Assembly (NCBI GenBank): GCA_900472575.1
Contig: UCIV01000001.1
Coordinates: 1-64,000, forward strand
Source of the DNA: Hyphomicrobiales bacterium
GTDB taxonomy: Bacteria; Pseudomonadota; Alphaproteobacteria; Rhizobiales; Rhizobiaceae
Length of the DNA: 64,000 nucleotides
Direction of reading: 5' to 3'
How positions within the stretch are numbered: the first letter of the stretch is position 1; every line of letters begins with the position of its first letter. The translations under genes and the position numbers were made by a program. The notes beneath the pieces are model-generated. The model saw nothing but the letters and a program-made list of their open reading frames with translations, was not told where the DNA came from and did no database searches. Below, in pieces: positions 18,339 to 29,748 of the stretch.

Positions 18339-21300
18339 ATGAACACGCGCCCTCAATTTGCATCCCGTATTCCGCTGACCGCTCTGCCACCACAAATCTA
18401 TTATGTGCATCCGCTTGCGCTCAATGGGATGGATGCGTGGGAAGAGGTTTTTGCTCATGCCCGCGCCCTGGGCTTCGACACGATCCTGTCAGGCCCACTG
18501 TTTCATAGCGCAAGTGGTGCAAGCATCTTTACGACATCTGACTTCGATCGTCTGGCCCCCTCTCTCGGGCTTGGCTCGAATTCGTTGGAGGCGATTACCG
18601 CACTTACGCATTCCGCGCACGAATGCGAGCTGAAATTCATGCTCGATCTGGTTATCGATCAGGTCGCGGCAGACCGCTACGCCTCTCCATCGGCTGCCTC
18701 CGATCCACGCCTGAAGCCGCATCAGATGGGCGCGCATAGGATCGATTTTACCGCGCAGCCCCGACATGTCGAAGAATGGAAGGAACGGCTGGTGTCTCTG
18801 ACCGAGGCCGGTGTCGCGGGTTTCCGCTGTATCGGCGTCGGTAGCGTTGCCCCGAAAGTATGGCATGATCTGGTCGCTCATACTCGCCGGTCCAGGCCCG
18901 AGACGATCTTCATTGCCTGGACGCCGGGAAGCTCGTTTGCCGACCGCAAGGCACTGAAGGGCAGCGGATTCGACGGCAGCTTTTCATCGCTCGCATGGTG
19001 GGACATGGAAGAGCGATGGATCATGGACGAATACCAGATCCAGCGTGATCTCGGTTACCAGATCGCTTTTCCCGAAGCGCCTTTCGGAAGACGCATCGCC
19101 CATGGCACGGATGGTTGCGAGGTACTGAAGCGCAAGGCCGTGCGGGCGCTGAAGCTCGCTTCGACCTTCACCAGCGGGCTGATGATCCCGATGGGGTTCG
19201 AATATGGCGTTTCCCTGCCGCTTGATCCGCTCCATGGCGACGGATCAGGGCTGCGGGGTTTGAAAGACCAGGGTTCCTACGATCTTTCCGCCGAGATCCG
19301 CGACATCAACGGTGCGACCAACAAAACGACCGCCGGTTTTGCCCGGCGCCCGCTGACGCTCGTTTCCGCTAGCCAGGGTCCCGTTGTCGGACTGTTCCAG
19401 ACGGATGAAGAGGACAGCCGCGCGTCAGAAAAGATGCGCGTGGTGCTTCTGAATCGCGACCTGCGCAAAACTGCTCCCGCACCGTTCAACGTGTTGCGCG
19501 AGGCCGCCTCACCCTTCCTGCCCCTGGTAGCACCGGAGGACGGGACAGAGGTTTTTGATGCGAAACTGAAGCTCAGGCCCGGAGAAATCCGCATCTTCGA
19601 GGGTTATGTTTCCGAACCGATCGTCGATGCCGTACCGGTTCCCAGAGCCGAAGCGGCTGCAGCCTCCCCACGGCTGGCGATCGAGAAGATCACACCTGCG
19701 GTCGATGAGGGCCGCTTTGTCGTCAAGCGCGTGGTGGGCGAGGTCCTGAAGGTCGAGGCCGACATTTTTGGCGATGGGCATGATCCGCTGTCGGCCGCCC
19801 TGCTTTATCGCTGCGCCGATGACGAGGATTGGCAGGAAGTGCCTATGCAGCTCGTTCTCAACGACCGCTGGCAGGCGGAATTTCCGCTGAAACGCATGGG
19901 GCGGCACGAGTTTGCCGTGGAAGGCTGGAAGAACCCGTTCCAGATCTTTCGCTACGAGTTCACCAAGAAACATGAGGCCGGCCTGGATCTGCGGCTAGAA
20001 ATTCAGGAGGGTATCAATCTGGTACTCGATGCGCTGGATCATGCCGCCGGCAATTTGAAACCCCAACTGCAAAAGCTGTTCGACCGGCTGACGGCAGAAC
20101 AGGACAAGCAGCGAACGCAGACCCTGCTTCTGCCGGAAACCGCCGAGCTGATGGCAAAAGCCGACCGTCGACCACACCGGGTTCGCTCGCAAGCGATACC
20201 CGTCGATGCGGAACGGACCGCGGCAAGCTTTGCCAGCTGGTACCAGATCTTTCCGCGCTCGCAGAGCGGCGATCCGGGCCGCCATGGCACATTCGATGAC
20301 GTGATCGCCCGGCTGCCCGCCATTCGCGAGATGGGCTTCGACGTGCTCTATTTTCCACCTATCCACCCGATCGGCAAAACCAACCGCAAGGGCAAGAACA
20401 ATACGCTCACGCCCGCACCGGACGATCCGGGAAGTCCTTACGCAATCGGCTCGCCGGATGGCGGGCATGACGAGATCCATCCCGAACTCGGCACGTTCGA
20501 CGACTTCCGTCGACTGGTGGATGCAGCCGCCGATCATGGGCTTGAGATTGCCCTCGACCTCGCCATCCAGGCCTCGCCGGATCACCCGTGGCTGAAATCA
20601 CATCCGGGCTGGTTCGACTGGCGGCCGGACGGGACGATCCGCTATGCGGAAAATCCGCCGAAGCGATACGAAGACATCGTCAATGTCGATTTCTACGCGA
20701 AAGAGGCAGTTCCCTCGCTCTGGATCGAACTGCGCGACGTGGTGCAGAAATGGGTCGACAACGGCGTCAAGCTGTTCCGCGTCGACAACCCGCACACCAA
20801 ACCGTTTCCCTTCTGGGAATGGATGATCGCCGATATCCGCTCGCGGCATCCGGAAGTCGTGTTCCTGTCGGAAGCGTTTACCAAGCCGAAGGTGATGTAC
20901 CGGCTCGCCAAGGTCGGGTTCTCGCAGTCCTATACCTATTTCACCTGGCGTAACGCCAAGTGGGAACTTGAAGAATACATGCGCGAGATCACCACTCAAG
21001 AGCCGAAAGAGTTCTTCCGGCCGCATTTCTTCGTCAACACCCACGACATCAATCCGGATTTCCTGCAGAACGCGCCGCGCCCTGCCTATCTGATCCGGGC
21101 TGCCCTTGCCGCCACGCTGTCCGGTCTGTGGGGCGTCTATAACGGCTTCGAGCTTTGCGAAGGCCGGCCGGATGCCAAACGCAAGGAATATGCGGATTCG
21201 GAAAAATACGAAATCCGCGCCTGGGATTACGACAGGCCCGGCAATATCAAGGGCGAGATCGCGCTCCTGAACCGCATCCGCCGCGAAAACCCGGCGCTGC

Positions 21301-21593
21301 ATTCGCATCTCGGCCTGCAGCTTCTGACCGCGTGGAACGACCATATCATGTTCTTCGAAAAGGCCAGTGCAGGACGCGAGAACGTGCTGCTCATCGCCGT
21401 CAATCTCGACCCCTACAATGCGCATGAGGCGGATGTCGAAATTCCGCTCTGGTCGTGGAACAAGCCCGACCACGCTTCGCTTCAACTGGAAGACCTGATC
21501 GCCGGCAACCGGTTCACCTGGACTGGAAAGATCCAGCGCCTGCGGCTCGACCCGCAGGCAGGACTGCCGTTCGCCATCTGGCGTGTCAGATAA
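18339..21593 (+). CDS. glgE: Alpha-1,4-glucan:maltose-1-phosphate maltosyltransferase with extra inactive GH13 domain
   Basis: 1084 residues from ATG 18339 (AGGCAGGA upstream). GlgE adds maltose from maltose-1-phosphate to alpha-glucan. The catalytic half (about 650-1084) has the GlgE-specific nucleophile motif FRVDNPHTKP (D816) and acid/base FLSEAFTKP (E845), preceded by a maltosyltransferase N-domain at about 448-545. Residues 1-330 form a second GH13-like barrel that looks dead: region II reads GFRCIG with Ile165 in the nucleophile place, and region III reads FIAWTPG without the Glu. This makes it about 400 residues longer than mycobacterial GlgE. It is first in an operon with treS/mak (14 bp gap) and glgB. 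Confidence 0.93.
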   Translation: MNTRPQFASRIPLTALPPQIYYVHPLALNGMDAWEEVFAHARALGFDTILSGPLFHSASGASIFTTSDFDRLAPSLGLGSNSLEAITALTHSAHECELKFMLDLVIDQVAADRYASPSAASDPRLKPHQMGAHRIDFTAQPRHVEEWKERLVSLTEAGVAGFRCIGVGSVAPKVWHDLVAHTRRSRPETIFIAWTPGSSFADRKALKGSGFDGSFSSLAWWDMEERWIMDEYQIQRDLGYQIAFPEAPFGRRIAHGTDGCEVLKRKAVRALKLASTFTSGLMIPMGFEYGVSLPLDPLHGDGSGLRGLKDQGSYDLSAEIRDINGATNKTTAGFARRPLTLVSASQGPVVGLFQTDEEDSRASEKMRVVLLNRDLRKTAPAPFNVLREAASPFLPLVAPEDGTEVFDAKLKLRPGEIRIFEGYVSEPIVDAVPVPRAEAAAASPRLAIEKITPAVDEGRFVVKRVVGEVLKVEADIFGDGHDPLSAALLYRCADDEDWQEVPMQLVLNDRWQAEFPLKRMGRHEFAVEGWKNPFQIFRYEFTKKHEAGLDLRLEIQEGINLVLDALDHAAGNLKPQLQKLFDRLTAEQDKQRTQTLLLPETAELMAKADRRPHRVRSQAIPVDAERTAASFASWYQIFPRSQSGDPGRHGTFDDVIARLPAIREMGFDVLYFPPIHPIGKTNRKGKNNTLTPAPDDPGSPYAIGSPDGGHDEIHPELGTFDDFRRLVDAAADHGLEIALDLAIQASPDHPWLKSHPGWFDWRPDGTIRYAENPPKRYEDIVNVDFYAKEAVPSLWIELRDVVQKWVDNGVKLFRVDNPHTKPFPFWEWMIADIRSRHPEVVFLSEAFTKPKVMYRLAKVGFSQSYTYFTWRNAKWELEEYMREITTQEPKEFFRPHFFVNTHDINPDFLQNAPRPAYLIRAALAATLSGLWGVYNGFELCEGRPDAKRKEYADSEKYEIRAWDYDRPGNIKGEIALLNRIRRENPALHSHLGLQLLTAWNDHIMFFEKASAGRENVLLIAVNLDPYNAHEADVEIPLWSWNKPDHASLQLEDLIAGNRFTWTGKIQRLRLDPQAGLPFAIWRVR

Positions 21594-21607
21594 GGGAGGA
21601 ATGCGCC

Positions 21608-24600
21608 GTGGATTTCATGACCAACAGCCTTTCAGAGGCGACCAGCCAGAACCAGCAGCAGAATGACGATCCGCTATGGTACAAGGACGCGATCATCTAC
21701 CAGCTGCATGTGAAGTCGTTTCACGACACGAACGGCGACGGAATAGGCGACTTCAAGGGGCTGACCGAAAAGCTCGATCACATCGCCTCGCTCGGCGCAA
21801 ATGCGATCTGGCTCCTGCCCTTCTTTCCCTCGCCGCGCCGCGACGATGGTTATGACATCGCAGACTACGGCAATGTCAGCCCCGACTATGGCACGATGGA
21901 GGATTTTCGTGCGTTTGTCGAAGCCGCACACGAGCGTGGAATCCGGGTCATCATCGAGCTCGTCATCAACCACACGTCGGATCAGCATCCCTGGTTCCAG
22001 CGGGCGCGACATTCGCCGGCGGGTTCGCCGGAACGGGATTTCTATGTCTGGTCCGATACTGACCAGAAATTCCCCGAAACCCGGATCATCTTTCTCGATA
22101 CGGAAAAGTCGAACTGGACCTGGGATCCGGTAGCCGGCGCGTATTACTGGCATCGGTTTTATTCGCATCAGCCGGATCTCAACTTCGACAATCCGGCCGT
22201 GCTGGAAGAGCTTCTGCAGGTGATGCGTTATTGGGCCGATACCGGGATCGACGGATTTCGGCTGGACGCGATCCCCTATCTGATCGAGCGCGAGGGCACG
22301 AATAACGAGAACCTGCCCGAAACGCATGACATCCTGAAGCGCATTCGTGCGGCACTCGATGAGAGCCATCCCGGGAAAATGCTGCTCGCCGAAGCCAACC
22401 AGTGGCCAGAGGATACGCGCGAATATTTCGGTGACGGCGACGAATGCAACATGGCGTTTCATTTTCCGCTGATGCCGCGCATGTACATGGCCATTGCCAA
22501 GGAAGATCGGTTCCCGATTACCGACATCATGCGCCAGACGCCGGAAATTCCGGAAAACTGCCAATGGGCGATTTTCCTCAGGAACCATGATGAATTGACG
22601 CTGGAAATGGTGACCGACGAGGAGCGCGATTACCTCTGGAACACCTATGCCGCAGACCGTCGCGCCCGCATCAATCTCGGTATCCGCCGGCGCCTCGCAC
22701 CGCTGATGGAACGTGACCGGCGGCGGATCGAACTGATGAATGCGCTGCTCCTGTCCATGCCCGGTACGCCGGTCATCTATTATGGTGACGAAATCGGCAT
22801 GGGCGACAATATTTATCTCGGCGATCGCGACGGCGTGCGCACCCCGATGCAATGGTCGCCGGACCGCAATGGCGGGTTTTCCAAGGGCGATCCTGCCCGT
22901 CTCGTGCTGCCACCGGTCATGGACCCGCTCTACGGCTATGAGGCGGTGAATGTCGAGGCGCAAGGGGCTGACGCCCATTCGCTGCTCAACTGGACCCGGC
23001 GCATGCTGGCGCTGCGCAACCGGCACCCGGCTTTCGGCCGTGGTTCGCTTCGGTTCCTGACGCCGGGCAACCGCAAGATCATGGCCTATCTGCGTGAGCA
23101 TGCCGGCGAGACGATCCTCTGCGTCGCCAATCTTTCGCGACTGCCCCAGGCCGTGGAGCTGGATCTAGCGCAGTTCGAGGGCTCGGTGCCGATCGAGCTC
23201 ACCGGCATGTCACCCTTCCCGCCGATCGGGCAATTGACCTATCTGCTGACGCTTCCGCCCTATGGTTTTTTCTGGTTCCAGCTGTCGCCCGAATCCGATG
23301 GGCCGAGCTGGCGCAAGGCGCCGCCGGAACAGGTGCAGGATATGGTGACCATGGTGGTGCGCCGCGACCTGCAGGAACTGGTCGACCAGCCAAAGCTGGT
23401 AGACACGATGTCAAACGAGGTGCTGCCGGGTTATCTCACCATGCGGCGCTGGTTCGGCGCGAAGGGCGAGATCCTGAACCACGCGGCGCTCATCTCGGCA
23501 ACGCCCCTGCCCTTTGCCAACAACATCCTTCTCGGCGAACTGGAAGCCGATATCGCCGGCCGCATGGACAGCTATCTCCTGCCGCTGGCAGTATCCTGGG
23601 ACGACAGTTTTCCGACCGCGCTTGCCCAGCAGCTTGCCATGGCGCGGTTGAGACAAGGGCGTCGCGTCGGCTTCCTGACCGATGGCTTTGCAAATGAAAG
23701 TTTTGCACGCGCCATCCTGCGCGGCCTGTCGGAGCGCGCCGTGATTACCGGTCGCACCGGGGCGCTCGAATTCATCGGCACCGATCATCTTGATAAACTG
23801 GAGATCAGCGACGAACTGCCGGTGCATTGGCTTTCCGCCGAACAGTCCAATAGTTCACTGATCGTCGGCGATCTGGCGATGGTCAAGCTGATCCGCCATA
23901 TCTTTCCGGGGATCCATCCGGAGGTGGAGATGACGCGGCACCTCACCAAGGTGGGGTACCGGAACACGGCACAGCTTCTCGGCGAAGTCGCCCGCACCGG
24001 GCCGGACGGCACGCGCCACACGCTGATCATTGTACAGAAGGCAATCCGCAACCAGGGTGATGCGTGGAACTGGATGCTCGGAAATCTGCGCCGCTCGATC
24101 GACGAGATCGTCGTCACCGGACTGGAGAACGAAACCGCCGACGAGCATTTCAAACCGCTGGTGGATTTCGCCGCCACAATAGGAACACGGCTTGGCGAGC
24201 TGCATGTGGCGCTGGCGGAAAATACCGATGACGAAGCCTTCAAGCCGGAATGGGGCACGAAGGACGACGTCGCCGCAGCCCGCCGTGCAGTGGCCGAACA
24301 GATCGGCCAGAGCCTTGCCATTCTGGAGGGCACCCTGCCGGGATTGGAGGGCGAGATGGCCGAGATCGCGCGGTCGCTGATCGCGCGGCGCGACGAACTG
24401 ACTGCACTGGCCGGCCGCCTGACGGAAGCGACCGGCGGCACCTTGAAGACCCGCCACCACGGCGATTTCCATCTCGGCCAGATCCTGGTTGCCGAAAGCG
24501 ATGCCTATATCATCGACTTCGAGGGCGAGCCGACCAAGACGCTTGGCGAACGCAGGGCAAAGACCAATCCGCTGCGCGACGTGGCAGGCCTTTTGCGTTC

Positions 24601-24919
24601 ACTCAGCTATCTCGCCGCTGCGGCCGACATGGATCGCGAAGTGGTGAGCGAGGTCGACGATATCCGCCACCGCCAGCTGATCACCCGCTTCATCGAACTG
24701 GCCGAACCGGCATTCCTGAGCGCCTATTTCACCGCAGTCGAGAAATCCGATGCGCTTGTTCAATCCAACGAAAATCGAGACCGGGTGCTCGACCTCTTCC
24801 TTTTGGAAAAGGCCGCTTACGAAGTCGCCTATGAGGTTCGCAGCCGACCGCACTGGCTGCCCCTTCCGCTTGCCGGTTTTTCGGCGATCGCCTCACGACT
24901 ACTGGAGACTGACCGATGA
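21608..24919 (+). CDS. treS: Trehalose synthase (TreS) fused to maltokinase (Mak/Pep2)
   Basis: 1103 residues from GTG 21608, chosen because GGAGGA lies 7 nt upstream; in-frame ATG 21617 is too far from it. Residues about 20-560 are a GH13 trehalose/maltose isomerase with GFRLDA (nucleophile D220), LLAEANQ (E262) and FLRNHDE (D328). Residues about 590-1103 are maltokinase: RRWFGAKG (about 613), then the kinase catalytic block [11 protein letters not shown] (about 951) and the metal motif IDFEGEP (about 968). One polypeptide should therefore turn trehalose into maltose and phosphorylate it, feeding GlgE. The stop overlaps glgB as ATGA. Confidence 0.95.
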   Translation: MDFMTNSLSEATSQNQQQNDDPLWYKDAIIYQLHVKSFHDTNGDGIGDFKGLTEKLDHIASLGANAIWLLPFFPSPRRDDGYDIADYGNVSPDYGTMEDFRAFVEAAHERGIRVIIELVINHTSDQHPWFQRARHSPAGSPERDFYVWSDTDQKFPETRIIFLDTEKSNWTWDPVAGAYYWHRFYSHQPDLNFDNPAVLEELLQVMRYWADTGIDGFRLDAIPYLIEREGTNNENLPETHDILKRIRAALDESHPGKMLLAEANQWPEDTREYFGDGDECNMAFHFPLMPRMYMAIAKEDRFPITDIMRQTPEIPENCQWAIFLRNHDELTLEMVTDEERDYLWNTYAADRRARINLGIRRRLAPLMERDRRRIELMNALLLSMPGTPVIYYGDEIGMGDNIYLGDRDGVRTPMQWSPDRNGGFSKGDPARLVLPPVMDPLYGYEAVNVEAQGADAHSLLNWTRRMLALRNRHPAFGRGSLRFLTPGNRKIMAYLREHAGETILCVANLSRLPQAVELDLAQFEGSVPIELTGMSPFPPIGQLTYLLTLPPYGFFWFQLSPESDGPSWRKAPPEQVQDMVTMVVRRDLQELVDQPKLVDTMSNEVLPGYLTMRRWFGAKGEILNHAALISATPLPFANNILLGELEADIAGRMDSYLLPLAVSWDDSFPTALAQQLAMARLRQGRRVGFLTDGFANESFARAILRGLSERAVITGRTGALEFIGTDHLDKLEISDELPVHWLSAEQSNSSLIVGDLAMVKLIRHIFPGIHPEVEMTRHLTKVGYRNTAQLLGEVARTGPDGTRHTLIIVQKAIRNQGDAWNWMLGNLRRSIDEIVVTGLENETADEHFKPLVDFAATIGTRLGELHVALAENTDDEAFKPEWGTKDDVAAARRAVAEQIGQSLAILEGTLPGLEGEMAEIARSLIARRDELTALAGRLTEATGGTLKTRHHGDFHLGQILVAESDAYIIDFEGEPTKTLGERRAKTNPLRDVAGLLRSLSYLAAAADMDREVVSEVDDIRHRQLITRFIELAEPAFLSAYFTAVEKSDALVQSNENRDRVLDLFLLEKAAYEVAYEVRSRPHWLPLPLAGFSAIASRLLETDR

Positions 24920-27123
24920 GATATGAACGCGCAGAGCTGATGACCGGCATGGTGCAGGAAGGCCTACAGGCACTTGCCGAAGGGCGTCACGGAGATCCGT
25001 TCTCCATGCTCGGGCAGCATCAATATGGTGACCTCACCGTCGTCAGGACACTCTTGCCCGGCGCTCTGTCTGTGTCGGTGATCGAAAGCGATACCGGACG
25101 GGTGATGGCAGAGCTCGAACCGATCCATGACGTCGGCATTTTCGCCGGTCTTGTCGGCGGCCCGGCACCTTACCGTCTGCGGATTGAATGGCCGGACGCG
25201 GTTCAGGAGACCGAAGACCCTTATTCATTTTCACCGCTGCTCGGCGAACTGGATCTGCATCTGATCAGCCAGGGCACCCATTACGAACTCGGCCGCACGC
25301 TCGGGGCCATCCCGATGGAGATCGACGGCGTTTCAGGCGTGCGCTTTTCCGTCTGGGCGCCGAATGCGCAGCGGGTTTCCGTGGTCGGTGATTTCAACGC
25401 CTGGGACGGGCGGCGCAACCCGATGCGGCTTCGCCCACAGGCGGGGATATGGGAACTGTTCATTCCGCGGCTGACGCATGGCGAGCGCTACAAGTTCGAG
25501 CTGCTCGACAGCCACGGCCACCTCTCGCCGCAACGCGCCGACCCGGTGGCGCGGTCAGCGGAAGCGGCCCCATCAACCGCATCTATCGTCGCCTCGTCGC
25601 GACCGTTTCGCTGGCATGATGCGGACTGGATGGAACGGCAGGCACAGGATCGCAGCCGCGATGGCGCGATGTCAGTCTATGAAGTGCATCTCGGTTCCTG
25701 GGTGCGGATTTCCGAAGAGGGCAACCGCTCGCTGGACTGGGTAGAGCTCAGCCAGCGACTTATCCCCTATGCGCAATCGCTTGGGTTCACCCATATCGAG
25801 ATGCTGCCGATCATGGAGCATCCGTTCGGCGGTTCATGGGGTTACCAGCCGCTTGGCCTGTTCGCACCGACCGGGCGTCATGGCACGCCCGAGGACTTCG
25901 CCTATTTCGTCGACCGCTGCCATCAGTCAGGCATCGGCGTCATTCTCGACTGGGTGCCGGCGCATTTCCCGACCGATGTCTGGGGTCTTGCCCGTTTCGA
26001 CGGGACCGCACTTTATGAACATTCCGATCCTCGCGAGGGCTTTCACAAAGACTGGAACACGCTGATCTACAATCTTGGCCGCAACGAAGTGAAAGGGTTC
26101 CTGATCGCCTCGGCGCTCGAATGGCTTGAGCACTTCCATGTCGATGCATTGCGCGTCGATGCAGTCGCCTCGATGCTTTACCGCGACTATAGCCGCAACG
26201 AGGGTGAATGGATCCCGAACCAGTATGGCGGGCGAGAGAACCTTGAATCCGTCGAGTTCTTCAAACATCTGAACAGCATCATCCACGAGCGCTGCCCACA
26301 CGCCTTTACCGTTGCGGAAGAATCCACCGCATGGCCTGGCGTGACCAAGAAACCGGAAGACGGCGGGCTGGGCTTCGATTTCAAGTGGAATATGGGGTGG
26401 ATGCACGACACTCTGCATTATGTCTCGGACGACCCGGTCTATCGCAAGTATGAACATGGCGGCATGACCTTCGGGATGATCTATGCCTATTCCGAGCGTT
26501 TCATGCTGCCGATTTCCCATGACGAAGTGGTACATGGCAAAGGCTCGATGCTTGGCAAGATGCCGGGCGACCGGTGGCAGAAGATTGCCAACCTGCGCGC
26601 CTATTACGGCTTCATGTGGGGACATCCGGGCAAGAAGCTGCTTTTCATGGGCAGCGAGATAGGTCAGGAAAGCGAATGGGACCATGACGCTTCGGTCGTC
26701 TGGGATCTCCTCGACCGGCCGGAGCATGCCGGTATCCAGTTCCTCATTCGCGACCTCAACCGGCTTTATGCGACCGAGACGGCGCTGCAGTTCAGCGACC
26801 TGCATCCAGAGGGATTTGAATGGGCCGTGGCGGATGACGCGGAAAACTCCGTCTATGGCATGCTTCGCTCATCACAGGACCGTTCATCACATATGCTGGT
26901 CATGTCGAACATGACGCCAGTGCCGCGCTACGGCTACCGTGTGGGGGTGCCGGAAGACGGCCGCTGGGAGGTGGTCCTCAACACCGATGCAGCAATCTAT
27001 GGCGGCTCGAATTTCGGCCAGATGGATGCCTGGGGACAACGCTCCCCGCAGCACGACAAGCCATACTCGATCGCGCTTGACCTCCCGCCACTTTCGACGG
27101 TGTTTCTGAGGTGGCGGAGGTAA
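24916..27123 (+). CDS. glgB: 1,4-alpha-glucan branching enzyme
   Basis: A 735-residue GH13 enzyme that adds alpha-1,6 branches to linear glucan. An N-terminal domain and CBM48 (about 125-215, [20 protein letters not shown]) precede the barrel. Catalytic residues: D415 in [15 protein letters not shown]468 in [10 protein letters not shown], and the [13 protein letters not shown] motif. It overlaps treS/mak by 4 nt, so the three genes form one translationally coupled unit making branched alpha-glucan by the GlgE route. Its stop is 3 bp from the convergent YcaQ-like gene. Confidence 0.97.
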   Translation: MRYERAELMTGMVQEGLQALAEGRHGDPFSMLGQHQYGDLTVVRTLLPGALSVSVIESDTGRVMAELEPIHDVGIFAGLVGGPAPYRLRIEWPDAVQETEDPYSFSPLLGELDLHLISQGTHYELGRTLGAIPMEIDGVSGVRFSVWAPNAQRVSVVGDFNAWDGRRNPMRLRPQAGIWELFIPRLTHGERYKFELLDSHGHLSPQRADPVARSAEAAPSTASIVASSRPFRWHDADWMERQAQDRSRDGAMSVYEVHLGSWVRISEEGNRSLDWVELSQRLIPYAQSLGFTHIEMLPIMEHPFGGSWGYQPLGLFAPTGRHGTPEDFAYFVDRCHQSGIGVILDWVPAHFPTDVWGLARFDGTALYEHSDPREGFHKDWNTLIYNLGRNEVKGFLIASALEWLEHFHVDALRVDAVASMLYRDYSRNEGEWIPNQYGGRENLESVEFFKHLNSIIHERCPHAFTVAEESTAWPGVTKKPEDGGLGFDFKWNMGWMHDTLHYVSDDPVYRKYEHGGMTFGMIYAYSERFMLPISHDEVVHGKGSMLGKMPGDRWQKIANLRAYYGFMWGHPGKKLLFMGSEIGQESEWDHDASVVWDLLDRPEHAGIQFLIRDLNRLYATETALQFSDLHPEGFEWAVADDAENSVYGMLRSSQDRSSHMLVMSNMTPVPRYGYRVGVPEDGRWEVVLNTDAAIYGGSNFGQMDAWGQRSPQHDKPYSIALDLPPLSTVFLRWRR

Positions 27124-27126
27124 TCA

Positions 27127-28317
27127 CTATTCTCGCCAAACGGGCTGATAAATAACCTTTTCGACACCGGCAAACCTGCCCACCCGCTGCAGCTCCGCAT
27201 CAAGCTTTTCCAGTCGTCCGGCCGATGCCCGCACGCCCTTTTCGAGCCAAAGGCGCTTGACGTCGAGCACGCCCGCCTTGCGGTCGGCCTTCATATCGAT
27301 GCGGCCGATCATCCGGTCGCCTTCCAGAAGCGGGAAAACATAATAACCGTATTGCCGTTTCGGCTCGGGCACGAAAACCTCGATACGGTAGAAGAAATTG
27401 AACAGGCGCTCGGCGCGGTCACGGTTGCGCAGCAGCGGATCGAACGGGCTCAGCACCCGGATGCGAGCCGGTGGATCGGGAATGTCGCCGAGGTGATCGG
27501 GAAACCCGAGAAGTGCGTAGGAAGCGCGCGGACGGCTGCCGTCAGCGGCTTCGATCACCACTTCGGTCAGTTCGTCGCGGTGGCTTGCCACCCAGGCCTT
27601 CGCCTCCTCCGGCGTGACGATATCCCAGAAGGCGGCGAGTTCACCGGATGTGGCAAAACCGAGCTTTTTCATCGCGCTGCGGCAGGCCCAGTCGACGAAT
27701 TCATCATGATCGACTTCAGGTTCGTGATGATGGGTGGCAATGACGCGTTCGGTGAGATCATAGACCTTTTGAAAGTTGACCCGCCCTGCGATCGCCAGCT
27801 TGCCGGTGTGCCAGTAATATTCGAGCGCCGTCTTGTTCGGATGCCAATTCCACCAGCCGCCGGACTTGTGGTCCTCCACCTTCATATCGCGGGACATGAT
27901 GGCCCCGTTTTCGGCGATATGCCGGAATGTGTCGTCGAAAGCGGAATCGAAGCCCTCGCCATGCCATTTGCGCCAGCGCTCCGCGAGGATAGGTTCACGG
28001 CGACGAAAGCGGTGTTTCCAATAGCGGAAAAGCCTCGACGGGATGATCGAGGCGTCGTGGGTCCAGTGCTCGAAAAGCTCGCCATCCTTTTCGAGAAGCG
28101 CGGTCAGATGCTCCCGTCGATAGGTCTGGTTACGGGAAAACAGGATCATGTGATGCGCGCGTTCGACGGTGGCGATACTATCCACCTGGACGAAGCCGAG
28201 ATCGTCGATCAGTTGCAAGAGCCCGGCCTTGGCCAGCGCGCGACCGGGCGGAGCGCAAAGCTGCTGCCGTTCCAGGAAGATCCGTCGTGCCTGCTCGTTG
28301 TCGATCAAAATAGCCAT
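27127..28317 (-). CDS. YcaQ/AlkX-type winged-helix DNA glycosylase family protein
   Basis: A 396-residue protein of the winged helix-turn-helix family that includes E. coli YcaQ (interstrand crosslink repair glycosylase). Recognisable features are the opening ARRIFLERQQL, LGFVQVDSIATVERAHHMILFSRNQTYRREHL (matching the conserved Q-x-D motif region), LFEHWTHDASIIP and the C-terminal PLLEGDRMIGRIDMKADRKAGVL. A role in repair of alkylated or crosslinked DNA follows from the family. It is convergent with glgB and divergent from bioM. Confidence 0.8.
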   Translation of the reverse strand: MAILIDNEQARRIFLERQQLCAPPGRALAKAGLLQLIDDLGFVQVDSIATVERAHHMILFSRNQTYRREHLTALLEKDGELFEHWTHDASIIPSRLFRYWKHRFRRREPILAERWRKWHGEGFDSAFDDTFRHIAENGAIMSRDMKVEDHKSGGWWNWHPNKTALEYYWHTGKLAIAGRVNFQKVYDLTERVIATHHHEPEVDHDEFVDWACRSAMKKLGFATSGELAAFWDIVTPEEAKAWVASHRDELTEVVIEAADGSRPRASYALLGFPDHLGDIPDPPARIRVLSPFDPLLRNRDRAERLFNFFYRIEVFVPEPKRQYGYYVFPLLEGDRMIGRIDMKADRKAGVLDVKRLWLEKGVRASAGRLEKLDAELQRVGRFAGVEKVIYQPVWRE

Positions 28318-28426
28318 GGCGGGAGACTATGGGCTTCATGCAACCTTTGCAATGTTCTTTTTTTGTTCCGAATTCCTTTGTTGCCGATGGCGGTTTATAG
28401 ACGCGAGAGGATTTTGAGGATCAGGT

Positions 28427-29113
28427 TTGGATATCCACTTTGAAAAGGTCGAGGTTCGCTTCGACGGCCGCACCGTCATCCATCCGCTCGACCTGACGAT
28501 AAGCGGGCGGCGGGTCGGCATTATCGGGCTGAACGGCTCCGGCAAGACCACGCTTGCGCGAATGATCAACGGGCTGGTCAAGCCATCGTCCGGCCAGGTC
28601 ACGGTCAACGGTTTCGATACGGTGACAAACGAAGACGAAGCGCGCGGACAAAGCGGATTCATTTTCCAGAACCCGCAGAACCAGATCATCCTGCCGCTGC
28701 TCCGCGAAGATATCGCGCTCGGCCTCAAGTCACGCAAACTGCCGAAGCCGGAGGTGACGGCGGCGGTCGATGCCATACTCGACCGTTTCGGTATAAGACA
28801 TCTCGGAGACCGGCGCGCGCACGAGCTTTCCGGCGGAGAGTTGCAGCTTGCAGCGCTGGCCTCGGTGCTGGTTACCGAGCCAAAAATTCTGGTGATGGAC
28901 GAGCCCACCAACCAGCTCGACCTGAAGAACCGCAATCTGGTGGAAAAGACGATCCACACACTGCCGGAAGACGTGATCGTCATCAGCCATGATCTCGATC
29001 TGGTGGCCGGTCTGGACCGCGTGCTGCTGGTTCATGAAGGACGCATCGCTACCGATGGCAAGCCGGGCGAGGTCATCGGCCAGTACAGGGCGATGCACGG
29101 AGCGACAGCCTGA
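28427..29113 (+). CDS. bioM: Biotin ECF transporter ATPase BioM
   Basis: A 228-residue ABC ATPase starting at TTG 28427, with TGAGGA 6 nt upstream. Walker A GLNGSGKT, Q-loop FIFQNPQNQI, signature LSGGELQLAAL, Walker B ILVMDEPTNQLDL and switch His VISHDLD are all present. With BioN and BioY directly downstream it forms the energising module of the biotin importer in the inner membrane. Its stop overlaps the bioN start (TGATG). Confidence 0.93.
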   Translation: MDIHFEKVEVRFDGRTVIHPLDLTISGRRVGIIGLNGSGKTTLARMINGLVKPSSGQVTVNGFDTVTNEDEARGQSGFIFQNPQNQIILPLLREDIALGLKSRKLPKPEVTAAVDAILDRFGIRHLGDRRAHELSGGELQLAALASVLVTEPKILVMDEPTNQLDLKNRNLVEKTIHTLPEDVIVISHDLDLVAGLDRVLLVHEGRIATDGKPGEVIGQYRAMHGATA

Positions 29114-29718
29114 TGCGCTCGCTGCATATCAATGGCGACAGCGTTCTGCACCGGCTTCCGGCGGCTGTGAAGCTGGCGGCGCTGGCCGTCATCAGCCTCG
29201 TTCTCTTCATGATCGACAATGCAGGATTTCTTGCCAGTGCAGCGCTTGCAGGCCTTGCCGGCCACGCGCTGCTGCGGATCAGCGCTGCGGAAATCTGGCG
29301 CCGGATGCGCCCGTTTGCACTGATCGTTGTCGCCGTTGCGCTGTTTACGGTGACTTTCAATGGCACGGCCGAAGGACTGACCGCGTTTTTCCGGCTGGCG
29401 GCGCTGGCGCTTTTCGCCAGCCTTGTCACCGCAACGACGACGACCGGCGATTTCATCGACGTGATTACCAGGGCTGCGATGCCGCTGGAGCGGCTGGGCA
29501 TTCTGAAAGCGCGGGATGTCGGGCTTTCGATCGGGCTAGTCATCCGTTTCGTGCCGGAAATCCTCAGCCGCTACGAGGTCATCCGGGACGCACATTACGC
29601 CCGTGGATTGAAGCCGCGCCCGGTGTCGCTCATCGTTCCGCTGATCATTACAACGCTCCAAAGCGCGGACGAGATTGCAGCCGCCATTGACGCCCGCGGC
29701 ATCCGCAGTCAGAAGTGA
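29113..29718 (+). CDS. bioN: Biotin ECF transporter transmembrane T component BioN
   Basis: A 201-residue integral membrane protein of the CbiQ/EcfT family with about 5 hydrophobic segments and a coupling helix near the C-terminus (the Ala-Arg-Gly type motif is DAHYARGLKPRP, contacting the ATPase). It joins BioM dimers to the BioY substrate-binding component. It overlaps bioM by 1 nt and precedes bioY by 30 bp. Confidence 0.92.
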   Translation: MRSLHINGDSVLHRLPAAVKLAALAVISLVLFMIDNAGFLASAALAGLAGHALLRISAAEIWRRMRPFALIVVAVALFTVTFNGTAEGLTAFFRLAALALFASLVTATTTTGDFIDVITRAAMPLERLGILKARDVGLSIGLVIRFVPEILSRYEVIRDAHYARGLKPRPVSLIVPLIITTLQSADEIAAAIDARGIRSQK

Positions 29719-29748
29719 CGGATTGTCAGTCTCAAGGAACCCCAAACC

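Noticed and set aside
28391..28402. Possible BioR operator (GTTTATAGAC) upstream of bioM
   Set aside because: It does not match the recalled BioR palindrome TTATCTATAA in both halves.
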